Shown here: positions 46,945 through 56,483 of the stretch, piece by piece | Position numbering within the stretch: position 1 is the first letter of the stretch | How the letters are laid out: every line of letters starts with the position of its first letter | NCBI GenBank assembly: GCA_963773105.1 | Contig: CAVZAA010000006.1 | Coordinates: 1-64,000, forward strand | DNA length: 64,000 nucleotides | Source of the DNA: Trebonia sp963773105 | Lineage (GTDB): Bacteria; Actinomycetota; Actinomycetes; Streptosporangiales; Streptosporangiaceae | Direction of reading: 5' to 3' | Notes under the pieces: generated by a model | The model's input: the letters and a program-made list of their open reading frames with translations, nothing else | Databases searched by the model: none | What the model was told of the DNA's origin: nothing | Position numbers and translations under genes: made by a program

Positions 46945-46964
46945 TTCCCCTACCTCCTGACCAC

Positions 46965-46997
46965 AGGCTAGGAGGGTGGTGTTCCCGCGGTGTTCCC
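46965..46997 (-). promoter_or_regulatory. SARP-type direct repeats and -10 box of tiny gene 1
   Basis: Heptamer GGGAACA (minus strand) at 46980-46986 and 46991-46997, exactly 11 bases apart, then 9 bases to TAGCCT (46965-46970), then AGGAGG and the ATG at 46944. Heptamers at 11-bp period next to the -10 are the recognition pattern of Streptomyces antibiotic regulatory proteins (BTAD/wHTH). Confidence 0.65.
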
Positions 46998-47022
46998 GCC
47001 GGAAGGGCGCTGTTCGCAGCGG

Positions 47023-48012
47023 CTAGTGCGCCCCCTGCGGGAGCACCTCGTCCGGTCGTCCCTGCAGGAACCGAGGAAGCGTAGTCGGCGCAAGCGGTGT
47101 CCCGGCCGCGCGCAGCCCGGCGTTCAGGTCGTGGTTCGCGGCCTCGGCGATCGCCTCGACCGTGTCAATTCCGTACTGCTCGCCCGGGTTATGGTAGGTG
47201 AGGATCGCCATCTTGTAGTCGCGCCCGTGGCCCTCGATCGCACCGATGCTGTTGATGACCCATCGCACGGGGTCGTTGAGCCAGCCATTCTTCACGTAGA
47301 CGGTCAGTCCGCTTGGCGCACCGGCCGGGACACCCCACCGCTCATACGACACCACATGGTTCATCAGTTTCAGCTCATAGGCACGCGACGAGTCGGTAAG
47401 GACCGAGTTGTGCTCCGTGAGCAGCCGCATTAGCTGCAGCTCATCGCGCGCGGTGATCTCGCTGAGCCCCCAGTAGCCATCCGAGTTGAGTTCGGTCTCG
47501 GTCATGGTGGCCGCCTTGATGAACTGGTTCAGCCTGGTGTGGCCGACATCATCCCACAGGTAAGTGGCCGCGCCGTTGTCTGAGTACTCGATCATCAGCG
47601 TCGCCTCGTACTTCTCCGTGCTCGTAAGCGACGTGTGGGTACGCTGCCGCCAGTACAGCAGCGCGGCCAGGATCGTCGCCTTGACCACGCTTGCGGAGTG
47701 GCTGCGGCGCCCCTCGTTATACCGGCACTCCACGCCGGTCCGCACGTCCTCAACCCGAATGGCGATGGACCCCGAGCGTCCCCTGATGGCGGCCGCGATG
47801 TCCTCCGACAGCCTCGTGGCGAGGGACGCGTGCTTCGCCGGCGCGGTGCAGATGGCGCTGGACGCGGCGGCGCTGGCTGTCCGAGCGGCGCTGGCGTGGG
47901 CGGGTCCACCAGCCGTGAGCGCCGCCGTGGTGGCGAGCGACGTGACGGCGAGCGCTAGGGCCGCCGGCTTTCTTGCGAGTGCCCTGCGCATGCCTGTCTT
48001 CATGATGGTCAT
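47023..48012 (-). CDS. Secreted class A beta-lactamase-like serine hydrolase
   Basis: 329 residues with an N-terminal signal (KPAALALAVTSLATTAALTA). Active-site motifs: SxxK in SASVVKATIL, SDN in IEYSDNGAATYLW, an omega-loop-like TARDELQLMRLL, and KNG (in place of KTG) in TVYVKNGWLNDP. This serine-hydrolase type is widespread in actinomycetes, and most are not known to confer resistance. The start is ATG 48012 or 48003; TATATA lies within 15 bases of the latter, so a leaderless start is possible. It is convergent with nothing and separate from tiny gene 1 by 78 bases. Confidence 0.85.
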   Translation of the reverse strand: MTIMKTGMRRALARKPAALALAVTSLATTAALTAGGPAHASAARTASAAASSAICTAPAKHASLATRLSEDIAAAIRGRSGSIAIRVEDVRTGVECRYNEGRRSHSASVVKATILAALLYWRQRTHTSLTSTEKYEATLMIEYSDNGAATYLWDDVGHTRLNQFIKAATMTETELNSDGYWGLSEITARDELQLMRLLTEHNSVLTDSSRAYELKLMNHVVSYERWGVPAGAPSGLTVYVKNGWLNDPVRWVINSIGAIEGHGRDYKMAILTYHNPGEQYGIDTVEAIAEAANHDLNAGLRAAGTPLAPTTLPRFLQGRPDEVLPQGAH

Positions 48013-48094
48013 ATATATCGGTCGCGTGAGATTCTGCTCAAGCTCTAAACGCTGAGTGTTTGGTAAATTCTTGTCCGCATCAAACGCAAATGCG

Positions 48095-48107
48095 TTGCGA
48101 TTTTCGT
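48095..48107 (+). repeat. 13-bp repeat, copy 1, before the PIN gene
   Basis: TTGCGATTTTCGT, 17 bases before the start of the PIN gene; an exact second copy lies at 48539-48551 before the antitoxin-like gene. Confidence 0.7.
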
Positions 48108-48124
48108 CCGGCTAAGCTGGCCCG

Positions 48125-48526
48125 ATGGCTCGCTACGTGATCGACGCACCCACCTTGCTTCACCTGGTGGACGCGGGGCTCCACGTCGCCCCGGGACATC
48201 AGCTGGTCGCCCCCAACTCGATCCGCGCGGAGGCGCTGGAGCTTCTGCTGCGGGACGTCCGCGCGGGAAAGCGCACAGAACCGGCCGCCCTCGAAGCCCA
48301 TGAGCGGATGACCGAGATAAAGATACGGCTGCTCGGTGACCGGGTGTCGCGCCGGACCGCGTGGCAGGTCGCCCGCCAGCGCGACTGGGACACGCTCAGG
48401 GACGCCGAGTACCTCGCGATCACCCGGCTGCAGGCTGACGCCCTGGTCACGGTAGACCCGCGCCTCGCCGCCGCCGCCCAGGGCACCGTGGCCGTCGCTT
48501 CCATCGACGACCTCACCACGGGATAG
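48125..48526 (+). CDS. PIN-domain protein (VapC-like)
   Basis: 133 residues: ARYVIDAPTLLHLVDAGLHV (first Asp), VAPNSIRAEALELLLRDV (acidic), LRDAEYLAITRLQADALVTV and DPRLAAAA. Length and motif spacing are those of VapC-type ribonucleases. No VapB precedes it; the nearest antitoxin-like gene is 86 bases downstream. The start sits 17 bases after a 13-bp repeat that recurs before that gene, hinting that both are under one repressor. It could be a solitary PIN protein. Confidence 0.78.
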   Translation: MARYVIDAPTLLHLVDAGLHVAPGHQLVAPNSIRAEALELLLRDVRAGKRTEPAALEAHERMTEIKIRLLGDRVSRRTAWQVARQRDWDTLRDAEYLAITRLQADALVTVDPRLAAAAQGTVAVASIDDLTTG

Positions 48527-48538
48527 ACGCGCATTGCT

Positions 48539-48551
48539 TTGCGATTTTCGT
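48539..48551 (+). repeat. 13-bp repeat, copy 2, before the antitoxin-like gene
   Basis: Exact copy of TTGCGATTTTCGT (48095-48107). It is 60 bases before the start at 48612 and next to a possible -10, TATAAG. Confidence 0.7.
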
Positions 48552-48611
48552 TTATAAGAATAGCAGCTTGATCTGCTGTCGAATGTCAGTAGCCGCGAAT
48601 ATTGTTGTCAC

Positions 48612-48839
48612 ATGCACAACCAGATCCGGGCATCCGGCAGCGCCGACCTGAACGACGCGCTTCGCCTGGAAGCAGAGCGCGATCGAAGGCTGCGCGGGAT
48701 TGACGACTTCATCGCGGCCTACGAAGCCGAGCATGGCGAGATCACTGATGAGGAGATGGAAGCCGCTTACCGGCGGGCGAAGGCACGTGCGACCGTCGTC
48801 CGCGGTGGCCACGTGGTCGATGGCCGCAGACGCGATTGA
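48612..48839 (+). CDS. Antitoxin-like protein, N-terminus atypical
   Basis: 75 residues. The C-terminal two thirds, RGIDDFIAAYEAEHGEITDE then EMEAAYRRAKARATVVRG, is the usual toxin-binding tail of actinomycete VapB proteins. The N-terminal ribbon-helix-helix is not evident; HNQIRASGSADLNDAL replaces it, which suggests a deletion. A VapC fragment overlaps its 3' end, so the pair is a decayed VapBC module. Confidence 0.6.
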   Translation: MHNQIRASGSADLNDALRLEAERDRRLRGIDDFIAAYEAEHGEITDEEMEAAYRRAKARATVVRGGHVVDGRRRD

Positions 48840-49002
48840 CGACTCGGTGGTCTGCCTCGCTCAAGACCCGGACGACATCCTTGTCTCCCAGCCCGCCGAC
48901 CTAGAGGGACTGGCAGGACTGGACAGAGCAGGCGGCGCGTCCCGCTCCCGTCTTCTGCGCATGCCGGAACCTCCGCCGTCCTCCGGCCGGGTGGGGCGCT
49001 AG
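48820..49002 (+). pseudogene. VapC toxin, C-terminal remnant
   Basis: Frame overlapping the antitoxin stop. It reads ADAIDDSVVCLAQDPDDILV and SQPADLEGLAGL, matching the end of VapC proteins with the last two acidic sites (D-A-x-x-A/S-VVCLA and D-DIL-x-S-x-P-x-D-L). Then the resemblance ends, near 48910, exactly where the antisense tiny gene 2 finishes. The N-terminal 80-90 residues of the toxin are gone. Confidence 0.6.
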
Positions 49003-49119
49003 CGAGTGCCATAGCAGCCCGAATTCCGCTGCCAGCTCACCCGCCCGGATGTCGTCCTCCCGCTGCTGCCTGGCGGACTTGACGTGATCGGCCTGGTAAA
49101 GCGTGTATGACGTGTACAT
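48901..49119 (-). CDS. Tiny conserved protein, copy 2, under a SARP-like promoter
   Basis: 72 residues: MYTSYTLYQADHVKSARQQR then EDDIRAGELAAEFGLLWHSL, and a divergent basic tail ending SVQSCQSL. Paralogue of 46702-46944, with the same ribosome site, -10 position and upstream repeats. It is transcribed away from the BTAD regulator gene, which starts 141 bases from its own start. The conserved 41-residue helical block is the functional part, whatever it does. The GTG at 49188 would give an artificially longer protein running through the operator. Confidence 0.72.
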   Translation of the reverse strand: MYTSYTLYQADHVKSARQQREDDIRAGELAAEFGLLWHSLAPHPAGGRRRFRHAQKTGAGRAACSVQSCQSL

Positions 49120-49138
49120 TTCCCTACCTCCTGACCAC

Positions 49139-49171
49139 ACGCTAGGAGGGTGCTGTTCCCGCGCTGTTCCC
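49139..49171 (-). promoter_or_regulatory. SARP-type direct repeats and -10 box of tiny gene 2
   Basis: GGGAACA (minus strand) at 49154-49160 and 49165-49171, again 11 bases apart, then 9 bases to TAGCGT (49139-49144) and AGGAGG before ATG 49119. The arrangement is base-for-base equivalent to the promoter of copy 1. Confidence 0.65.
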
Positions 49172-49259
49172 GCCGGGCTTAGTCCCAAGGGGAAGGCAAC
49201 GCAGTGTTCCCGGCGGAAAATCGTGCGGGAATGTCCTACCCGGCCGGGATAATGGACGA

Positions 49260-52200
49260 GTGGTCGCGGGAACCGCGCGGGACGCGCCAGTGGGTCAGGC
49301 GGTGCAGGTTACCCTGCTCGGCCGGTTCGGCGTCGCCGCGCACGGCCGCATGGTCAGCGAGTGGCCGAGGCCGAGCGCCCGCCGCCTGTGCCAGCTCGTC
49401 CTCGTCAGTCCCGGTCGGCGGGTCAGCCGGGATCTCGCGTGCGAGGAGCTGTTCCCGCGCCTCGAGCCGCGTGCGGCCGCCCGCGCGCTGTCGAAGGCGC
49501 TGTCGATGGCGCGCAGCGCGCTCGCCGAGCTCGGTCCCGACGGCGCGGCCCTGCTGTCAGCCGACCTGCTCCATATCTGGGCGTCGCCCGACGTGGTAGT
49601 GGATGCCGAGAGCCGATCCGACGCGCTCCGGGCCGGGCTCGCGATGTCACCCGGCCAGCTCCGGGATGACAGCCTCGCCTGCGCCCTCGCCGACGACGGC
49701 GAGCTACTGACCGATGAGCCGTACGCCGAGTGGGCGATTCGTGCCCGGGAGCGGTACGAGGCTCTGTGCCAGGAGGCGCGCCTGGCCCTGGCCAGGGATC
49801 GGTCGATGGGAGCGGGCCGGGCCGGCCGCGACGACGTGCTCGCGGCCTGGCGGTCCTGCCTCGATCACGACCCTGCCTGCGAGGAGGCCGCGGGCGCGCT
49901 GATCCGCGCCTATCTCGCGCAGGGCCGTCCCGAGCTGGCGGCGCGGGTCTTCGAGCGCTGCCGCGCCGCGCTTGAGCAGCTCGGGCTGCGGATCTCCCCG
50001 TCCCTGGAGCGGCTCTACCGGCCGATCCGCGACCCCGGCCCGGCCATCGCGACGCCGCCGCGGGAGACACCGCAGCCGGCCTCGTCGGCCACTTCAGGCT
50101 TCCCGCCCACGTCGGCCGCTTCGGGCGCCTCGGTTCCGTCTGCCCCCTCGGGGTCCGCGGACTCGCCGGCCACGGTGGGCTCGCCGCCTCAGCAGGCGCT
50201 TCCGCGGGAGGAACGGCGGCCCGTCAGCGTGCTGTTCGCCGAGGTGGCCGCCCCGGCCGGGCTGGCCAGCGCGGTTGGCCTGGAGGCGCTGCGGGAGCTC
50301 GTCGGAGGTTCGCTGGCGGCGGTGATAACCGAGGTGGAGGCGCTCGGCGGGATCGTGACCTCGGTCTCGGGGCGCGGCCTGCAGGCGATGTTCGGCGCGC
50401 CCCAGTCGCACGAGGATGATCCGGAACGGGCCGTCCTGTCGGCGTTCCGCGCGCTGCGGGCGGCGTCAGCCGCCACCGTCACCGAGGGCGGGACCTTGCT
50501 GCGGATCGGCGTCGAATCCGGCCCGGCGGTGGTGGGCCCGATCGGGGGCGGCGCCAAGGTGGAGTACGGCGCGTTCGGCGACGTGGTGAGCGTGGCCGCC
50601 GCGTTGCAGTCGGCCGCGAGACCGGGAGCGGTGCTGGTCGGACCGGCGACGCGGGCGGTCACCGGCCACCTGTTCACCTGGGGCGCGGGCGAGGAGGTAT
50701 CGCTCGGCCATAATGCCCGCCCGCTGGTCGCCAGCTACCTGGAGGCGCCCAGGGCGCGGCTCGGCGAGCGGCGGCCCAGGGGAGTGGGCGGGCGAGCCGC
50801 GCTGATCGGCCGCGGCCCGGAGATGCGAGTCATCGAGACGGCCCTGCGACAGGCGGTCGAGGGCCGCGGTTCGGTCGTCGTACTGACCGGCGACGCCGGT
50901 CTCGGCAAGACCCGCCTGGTGCAGGAGTGCAGGAAGCGCTTCATCGCCTGGGTCGGCGCGGGCAGCGGCAGGCTGCCGCTGTGGCTGGAGGGCCGCGGCG
51001 CCTCCTACGCCTCCGCCACCCCCTACGGGCTCTACCGGCAGCTGGTGGCCAGCTGGATCGGGGTGGCGCCGGACGAGCCGGCCGCCACGCTCCAGCCCGC
51101 CCTAGCGCGAGCGCTGACCAATCTGATGGGGAACGCGAACCTGCTGCCGCCGCTGGCGCGGATGATGGGCATCGCCTATCCGGACGCTGGCGGCCGGCCG
51201 GGCGCCGAGGAACTGCAGCGGATGACGTTCGCCGCGCTCCGTTCGGTGGTGACCCGGTTCGCGGTTGCCGGCCCGACCGTGCTCGTCCTCGAGGACCTGC
51301 ACTGGGCCGACCCGACCTCGCTGCGCCTCACCCTCGACCTCGCCGAGCTGGCCGCCGACCGGCCGCTGCTGGTGATCGCGACCAGCCGGCCGAAGTCCGG
51401 CCGCGAGGAAATCGCGACCCTGGCCGCCGCCCCGTCGAATCGTTCGATCGTGCTCAGGCCGCTGCCCGCCGACGCCGAGCAGACCCTGGTCGAGTCCCTC
51501 ATCGGCCAGGTCCCGGGCGCCGCAGGCGGTGCCAGCGGCCCCGGCCCGGAGGTTCTCGCCGCCGTGCTCGCCAGCGCCGACGGCAACCCGCTGTTCGTTG
51601 AGGAGCGGCTGGCCTCGCTGCTGGAGACGCGGGCCCTGGTCCGCCAGGACGGCACCTGGCTGCTGCGCCAGCCGCCGGGCCCGCAGCTTCCCCAGGTGCT
51701 CGAGCGACTCGTCAGGTCCCGGGTGGACCGCCTCAGCCCCGCCGCCCAGGAGGCGATCCGCGCCGCCGCCGTGCTCGGCCCGGAGTTCACCGCGACACTG
51801 CTCGCGGCCGTGCTCGGCACCCGGCCGGCCGAGCTCGGGCCGGCCCTGGACGAGCTGGTCGCCAGCGATCTGGTGCATCGCGAGCCGCCCGAGAGCCGCG
51901 CCGATACGTTCCTCTTCCGGCACGCGCTGATTCAGGAGGCCACCTACCTGGGGCTGCTGCGGGCCGAGCGCCGGCGCCTGCACGCGCGGGCCGCGGCGGC
52001 GTTGGAGGCGGCGTCACGCGACCGGCTGCCCGAGGTCGCCGCGGTCCTCGGCCAGTATTACGCGGCCGCCGAGGACGCCGAGCGGGCCGTGCACTACCTC
52101 GAGATGGCCGGCGACCACGCGACCGACGCGTTCGCCAACTACGAGGCGATCTCCTCGTTCAACGCTGCCCTGGCGGTGACGCAGCGGCAGGCCGCGACCA

Positions 52201-53311
52201 TGGCCGCCGACGCCGTCCGGCTGCACGCCAAGCTCGCCAACGTGCTGTGGCGCATCGGCAGGCACGACAAGGCCGGGGCCGCCTTCCGTGCGGCGCTCCA
52301 GCTGGGCGGATCGGTCGACGCGCTGCAGCGGGCGCACCTGTACACCCGACTGGGGCGGCTGGAGCTGACCAACGGCCATACGAGGCGGCCGCGGCGGCCT
52401 TCGACGCCGCCGAGGCGCTGCTCGGCGACGATCCCAGCGGCTGGGACGACGCCACCGTCGACCAGTGGCTGGAGCTGATGATCGACGGACGGGCCGCCAT
52501 GCACTCGATGCGCTTCGAGCCCGATCTGCTGCTGGCGACTCTGGAACGGGCCAGGCCGCTGCTCGAGTCCCGCGGCACGCCCGCCAGACGGCACGCCTTC
52601 CACCGGCAGTTCACCATGCAAGAGCTGATCAGGCACCGGTTCCGGGTCGAGGACGCCGACATCGCCCGGCTGCGCAGAAGCGTCGAGCTCGCCGAGCAGA
52701 CCGGCGACGAAAAGGACGTCGGCTACGCCACGTACTTCCTCGGCTGGGCGCTATGGCTGCGCGGCGACCTGACCGAGGCTCAGCAGCAGCTGGAGAAGGC
52801 GCTGGCGCTGGGAGAGCGCATCGGCGAGACCCACCTGCTCGGTGTTCGGCCTGTTGGCGCTCACCCTGACGGCGCTGCGCAGGCACGACACGGAGGCGGT
52901 CCGCACGCTGATCCCGCAGGCGAGGCAGGCGGCGGGCAAGGACAGCATCTACGTCGCCCTCACGGTGGCGGCTCAGGCCTGGCTCGCCTGGCAGGACGGA
53001 CACCCGGACGAGGTGATCCGGCTGGCCGGCCGGATCGACCGGAGTTCGACCTCGGCGCGCTGGTCACCGGCGCCCGCTACCGCTGGGTGTACCTGTTCCC
53101 GCTGATCGCCGCGCGGCTGCGGTCGGGTAACGTCGCCGCCGCGGTTGCCGCCGCCCGCCAGATTCTCGACCCCGCCCAGCAGCTGCTCCCCGACGACCTC
53201 ATGGCCGCGCTGGACGCCGCCTGCGCAGCATGGGATCGCGGCGAGGCCGGCCCGGCCGCCGATGGCCTGGCCGGCGCGCTCCGCCTGGCGCACGACCTGC
53301 ATTACTTCTGA
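49260..53311 (+). CDS. BTAD (SARP-like) regulator with cyclase-like and AAA ATPase domains, frameshifted
   Basis: About 1350 residues after repair. Winged-helix DNA-binding domain (VQVTLLGRFGVAAHGRMV, about 14-100), BTAD helical domain (to about 255; YLAQGRPELAARVFERCRAA), a Pro/Ser/Ala linker, then a class III cyclase-like domain lacking obvious catalytic Asp pairs (GRGLQAMFGAPQSHEDDPER, about 320-495). An AAA ATPase follows with Walker A LTGDAGLGKTRLVQEC near 545 and Walker B LVLEDLHWADP near 675, then TPR-like repeats. Three frame changes in the TPR part (near 52375, 52841 and 53035) separate otherwise continuous sequence. GATAAT at 49248-49253 is six bases before GTG 49260, suggesting a leaderless start; GTG 49302 is an alternative. 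It is the prime candidate to bind the 11-bp repeats next door. Confidence 0.85.
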
Positions 53312-53337
53312 GCACTCGATCACGGTACTTCTGAGCG

Positions 53338-55900
53338 CTAAATCCCGGTCGGAGACGAGCAGCCCGTCGTAGGCGAGGCTATTGCGCAGGTCGATCGTGG
53401 CCCGGTCAAGGCCGCGAACGACTCGGAGCGGCGTGCCCACCCAGACCCGCACGGCACCATCACCAGGCGCGTGTCCGCCGACTCAGGGTGGCGGTCGACG
53501 GTCCGCGGAACCGGCAGCGGAGTCGCAGGCGGCAGCCAGGTGCCGTAGCGCGCCGTCCGCTCGGCGATCCGCTGCGCGCTTGCGCCGTTGAAGTCTTCTG
53601 CGCCGTTGAAGGCGCCGGGCTCGGTGCGGGCACGGCGGTCGTTGACGACTCCATCAGTCATCGATGTCGCCGTCAGTATTGATGGCGCTGTCGGCGGCCG
53701 CGGATCTGTTGTCGCCGGCGTCGCTGTCGCCACTGCGGCCACGGCGCCCGCCGCCACGCGCGGTTTCCCCGGAGCCGGCGGTGTCGCCCGCAAGGACGGC
53801 GCGGTCCAGCCGGCCCAGGATGCTGCGGGCCTGCCATCCGGGCAGCCGCTCGGCGTGATCGGCGAGCAGCCAGCCGAGCGGCGTCGGCCCGAGGCCGGCA
53901 AAGAGCGGTTCGATGGCCCCGAACGGCATGTGGACCACGGGCACGACCAGGAAGAGCGACTGCCACGCGGCCGCAATGGCAGCCGCCAGCGAGTCGGCCG
54001 CCGCGTCGTCCGACGCGGCTGCAGAGGCCCCCGACCCGGCTGGCGTCGTGGGCGAAGCCGCCGTCGGCGCGCGTTCGTCCCCTGTTGCCGCGCGTTCGTC
54101 CGCTGTCGCCACGTCCGGCTCCCGCGGCCGGCGCCGGCCTGCGGTGACGCCACCGTCGGGTCGGCGCAGAGCAGGTCCATCAGCGCGCCCAGGTTCCCCG
54201 CGAAGACGTCGGCCCGCGCGGCGATCAGCGTCTTATGCAGATCGAGGGCGGCAAGGAAGACCTCGGCCCGGCTCGCGGCGTACTCCTCGTCGGCCCACGG
54301 GGCGGAGGTCTCCCGCCATTCGATCAGCGCGGCGTCCTCGGTCTCGGCCTGGGCCGGCCCGTCGGGGACGTGGTCGCCCCACCGCTGCCGGGCGAGCGCG
54401 ACCGCCTCGGCCAGCGGGCCGATCTCGGCCGTGAGCCGGGTGACCTCGGCCGTCTCATCGTTGACGGCGGTCCAGGCGACGGCCAGGCTGGCGTTCAGCG
54501 CCTGCGACTTCTTCGCCGCGGCCTCCCGCCGCAGCTCCGCCTCGGCGCAGGCGGCGCGCAGCTCGCGCCGCCGGGCCTTCCAGGTCCGCCAGTTCCTTCC
54601 CCGGCGCACCCCGCCCGCCACCGCGACCGACAGCGCGCTGCGCGACCGGAGCGCCGTTTTGCCGTCTTCGGTGACGGTGGCGAACACGGGCCGGTTGAGC
54701 TGGTGCGCCCCCAGGTCGGCGAGCAGGGCCCGCTGATCCTCCTCGGCGGCGGCCAGCGCCTCGCGGACGGAGGGTTCGCTAGCGGCGAGTTCCGCCAGCC
54801 GGGCCTGGGCGGCCTCGGCCGAGCCGGACGCCTCCTCGCAGGCCTGCTCGAGGTCGGAGATGCGGGTGACTGCGGCAGCCACCTCGGACCGTTCGGCGGC
54901 AAGGTTTTCCGTCTTCGCCAGCGCCGACCGGAACCTCGAGACGGCGGCCTGCCAGTCGACCGTCGCGCTGTCCGTTTGCAGCCGCCGCAGTGCGGCGGCC
55001 ATCGACTCGCCGGCCGGGAACAGGACGTCGGTGCCGCGGACGGCCCCGCGCCACCACCGCTCGGCGAACGCGCGGTTGGCCGGAGCCGTCGCCGAGGCGG
55101 GCCGCGAGCATCGCCCACGCGCCAACGCCGTCGGCCAGCCGGGCCGTGGAGGAGAAGTAGTCGATCGTGGTGGCCGCCGCCCGCCATCGCGCTCCGATGG
55201 GCGGCAGGCCGTGCGCGGTCAGCGCGCTCGATTCCGGAGCCGCCAGCACGATCTCGAACCCGGTCAGCGTCGGGTTCGGCGCCGCGACCGTGTGCGTCGA
55301 CCAGGTGCGCAGTTCCCCGAAGGCTGCCGCCGGACCCGGCAGGTCGGCGATGCGGCGGGCTCGCTCGGTGATGATCGCCGCGACCAGGTCGCCGTACACC
55401 TCGGCCACCCCGGTGCCGGGCGGTGCGTGCACCGCGAACACGCCCCGGTCGGGCTGCGCGACGGCCTCGTTGACCGCGAACTGCTCGCTGCGGACCAGGC
55501 CGGAGTCCGACGGCCAGCGCCCGGCCGGGATGCGGTCGGGTCGGCATCCGTCCCGCACCACCAGCGGCTCCCAGCGCACGTCCACGAGGCCGACCCCGAG
55601 AGCGTCACCGTCGACGCCGGAATGACCAGGCGCCGCGCGATCCCCGGACTCGCCGGCCTCGCGCGCTTCGGTGCCCCGTGACCCGCCTACCGAGCCGTGG
55701 CCCGCCGCCCCGCCGATGTCAGCTGAGTCTCCCGACCCGCCGATCTCACCGGGCCCGCAGCGCTGCTCCGGCACCACTGGGAACGGCACCGTCGGTACCC
55801 CGTGCTCCCCAGTTGGTCCGTGGCGCCCTGCCTCTTCCTCACGCCCCGTTGCTTCCCGAAACCCTGTTCCGTGGTACCCCACGACACGCTCAGCGTCCAT
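53338..55900 (-). pseudogene. Degenerate superfamily-1 helicase (dead Walker A and B), split and frameshifted
   Basis: Starts at ATG 55900. The N-terminal part reads VRSEQFAVNEAVAQPDRGVF then AVHAPPGTGVAEVYGDLVAA, an SF1 motif I in which the Lys of PPGTGK is Val. After a long coiled segment, PLGWLLADHAERLPGWQARS stands where SF1 helicases have an L-I-D-E-A-x-Q motif II, here D-H. A first frame closes at 53654 and a second begins with an ATGACTGA overlap at 53661, reading ARYGTWLPPATPLPV and then VWVGTPLRVVRG and AYDGLLVSDRD, which in relatives is part of the same protein. The remainder of the second RecA domain is missing. Frame changes near 55085, 54130 and 53455 also occur. It cannot hydrolyse ATP by this site. 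Confidence 0.62.
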
Positions 55901-56042
55901 CCATTCACCGCCCCCGATGACCGCGACCCAGCTACTCAAGATCGCGCAGCTAACACTACGCCGAGTCATGAGACAAACATGTAGAGTTACCAAATTTCGC
56001 ACTTCTCGATCTTCGGAGAGAGGGTGTAACGGCCCCAAGACC

Positions 56043-56405
56043 ATGGACCGGCGCAAGTTGCCGGATTTCGTCCACGGTTTCTTCAGCGCCTTCAGCCAGC
56101 CGCCGGTTCCAGCCCCCTTTGAACTGGCACGGCACGTGGTATTCGGTGCGGTCGATTACGCGCGCGGCCTCGGCTTTGAGCCGCACCCGGACTTCGCGCA
56201 GTGCGCGGGTCACTTGAGCGAGTGGAAGGGTTCCAGCGACATCACCGTCGGGCGCAAAGGGATGCCCATGTACATCTAGGGACCGCACGACAACATGTTC
56301 CACATCATGACGACTCTGCGCAGGACGGTCGGCGACGGCAACTTCCACTACTTGTGCCAGGTTCTGGAGTTAGACCGCCACGATGTCCGTGCTCGCGGCT
56401 GGCGG
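56043..56405 (+). pseudogene. Unnamed conserved protein interrupted by an amber stop
   Basis: From ATG 56043: FELARHVVFGAVDYARGLGF, then PHPDFAQCAGHLSEW, ITVGRKGMPMYI, TAG at 56277-56279, and in the same frame GPHDNMFHIMTTLRRTVGDG NFHYL. The two sides read as one domain, of the kind I recall next to SEC-C or TPR proteins (YA-x-x-LGF-x-PH-x-D, FG-x-DGKP-x-Y, GP-x-D). A C-to-T change turning CAG into TAG would explain the stop. Beyond about 56405 the frame becomes non-coding-like and runs on into the next gene. It is probably a pseudogene; function unknown. Confidence 0.5.
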
Positions 56406-56483
56406 GTCCATCGCCGTCCCTTAGCCGCCGCTCGCCCTGTCGCAATCGCGCGGTGCCCGCCGGTGACGGTATTGTGCGGGCAA

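Noticed and set aside
47023..48012. Beta-lactam resistance gene
   Set aside because: The protein has SxxK, SDN and KNG and is beta-lactamase-like, but such secreted serine hydrolases are common in actinomycetes and nothing shows resistance activity.
53304..53336. Repeat TACTTCTGAGC occurring twice after the BTAD gene
   Set aside because: An 11-bp duplication over the stop region; most likely a small slippage event, with no sign of function.
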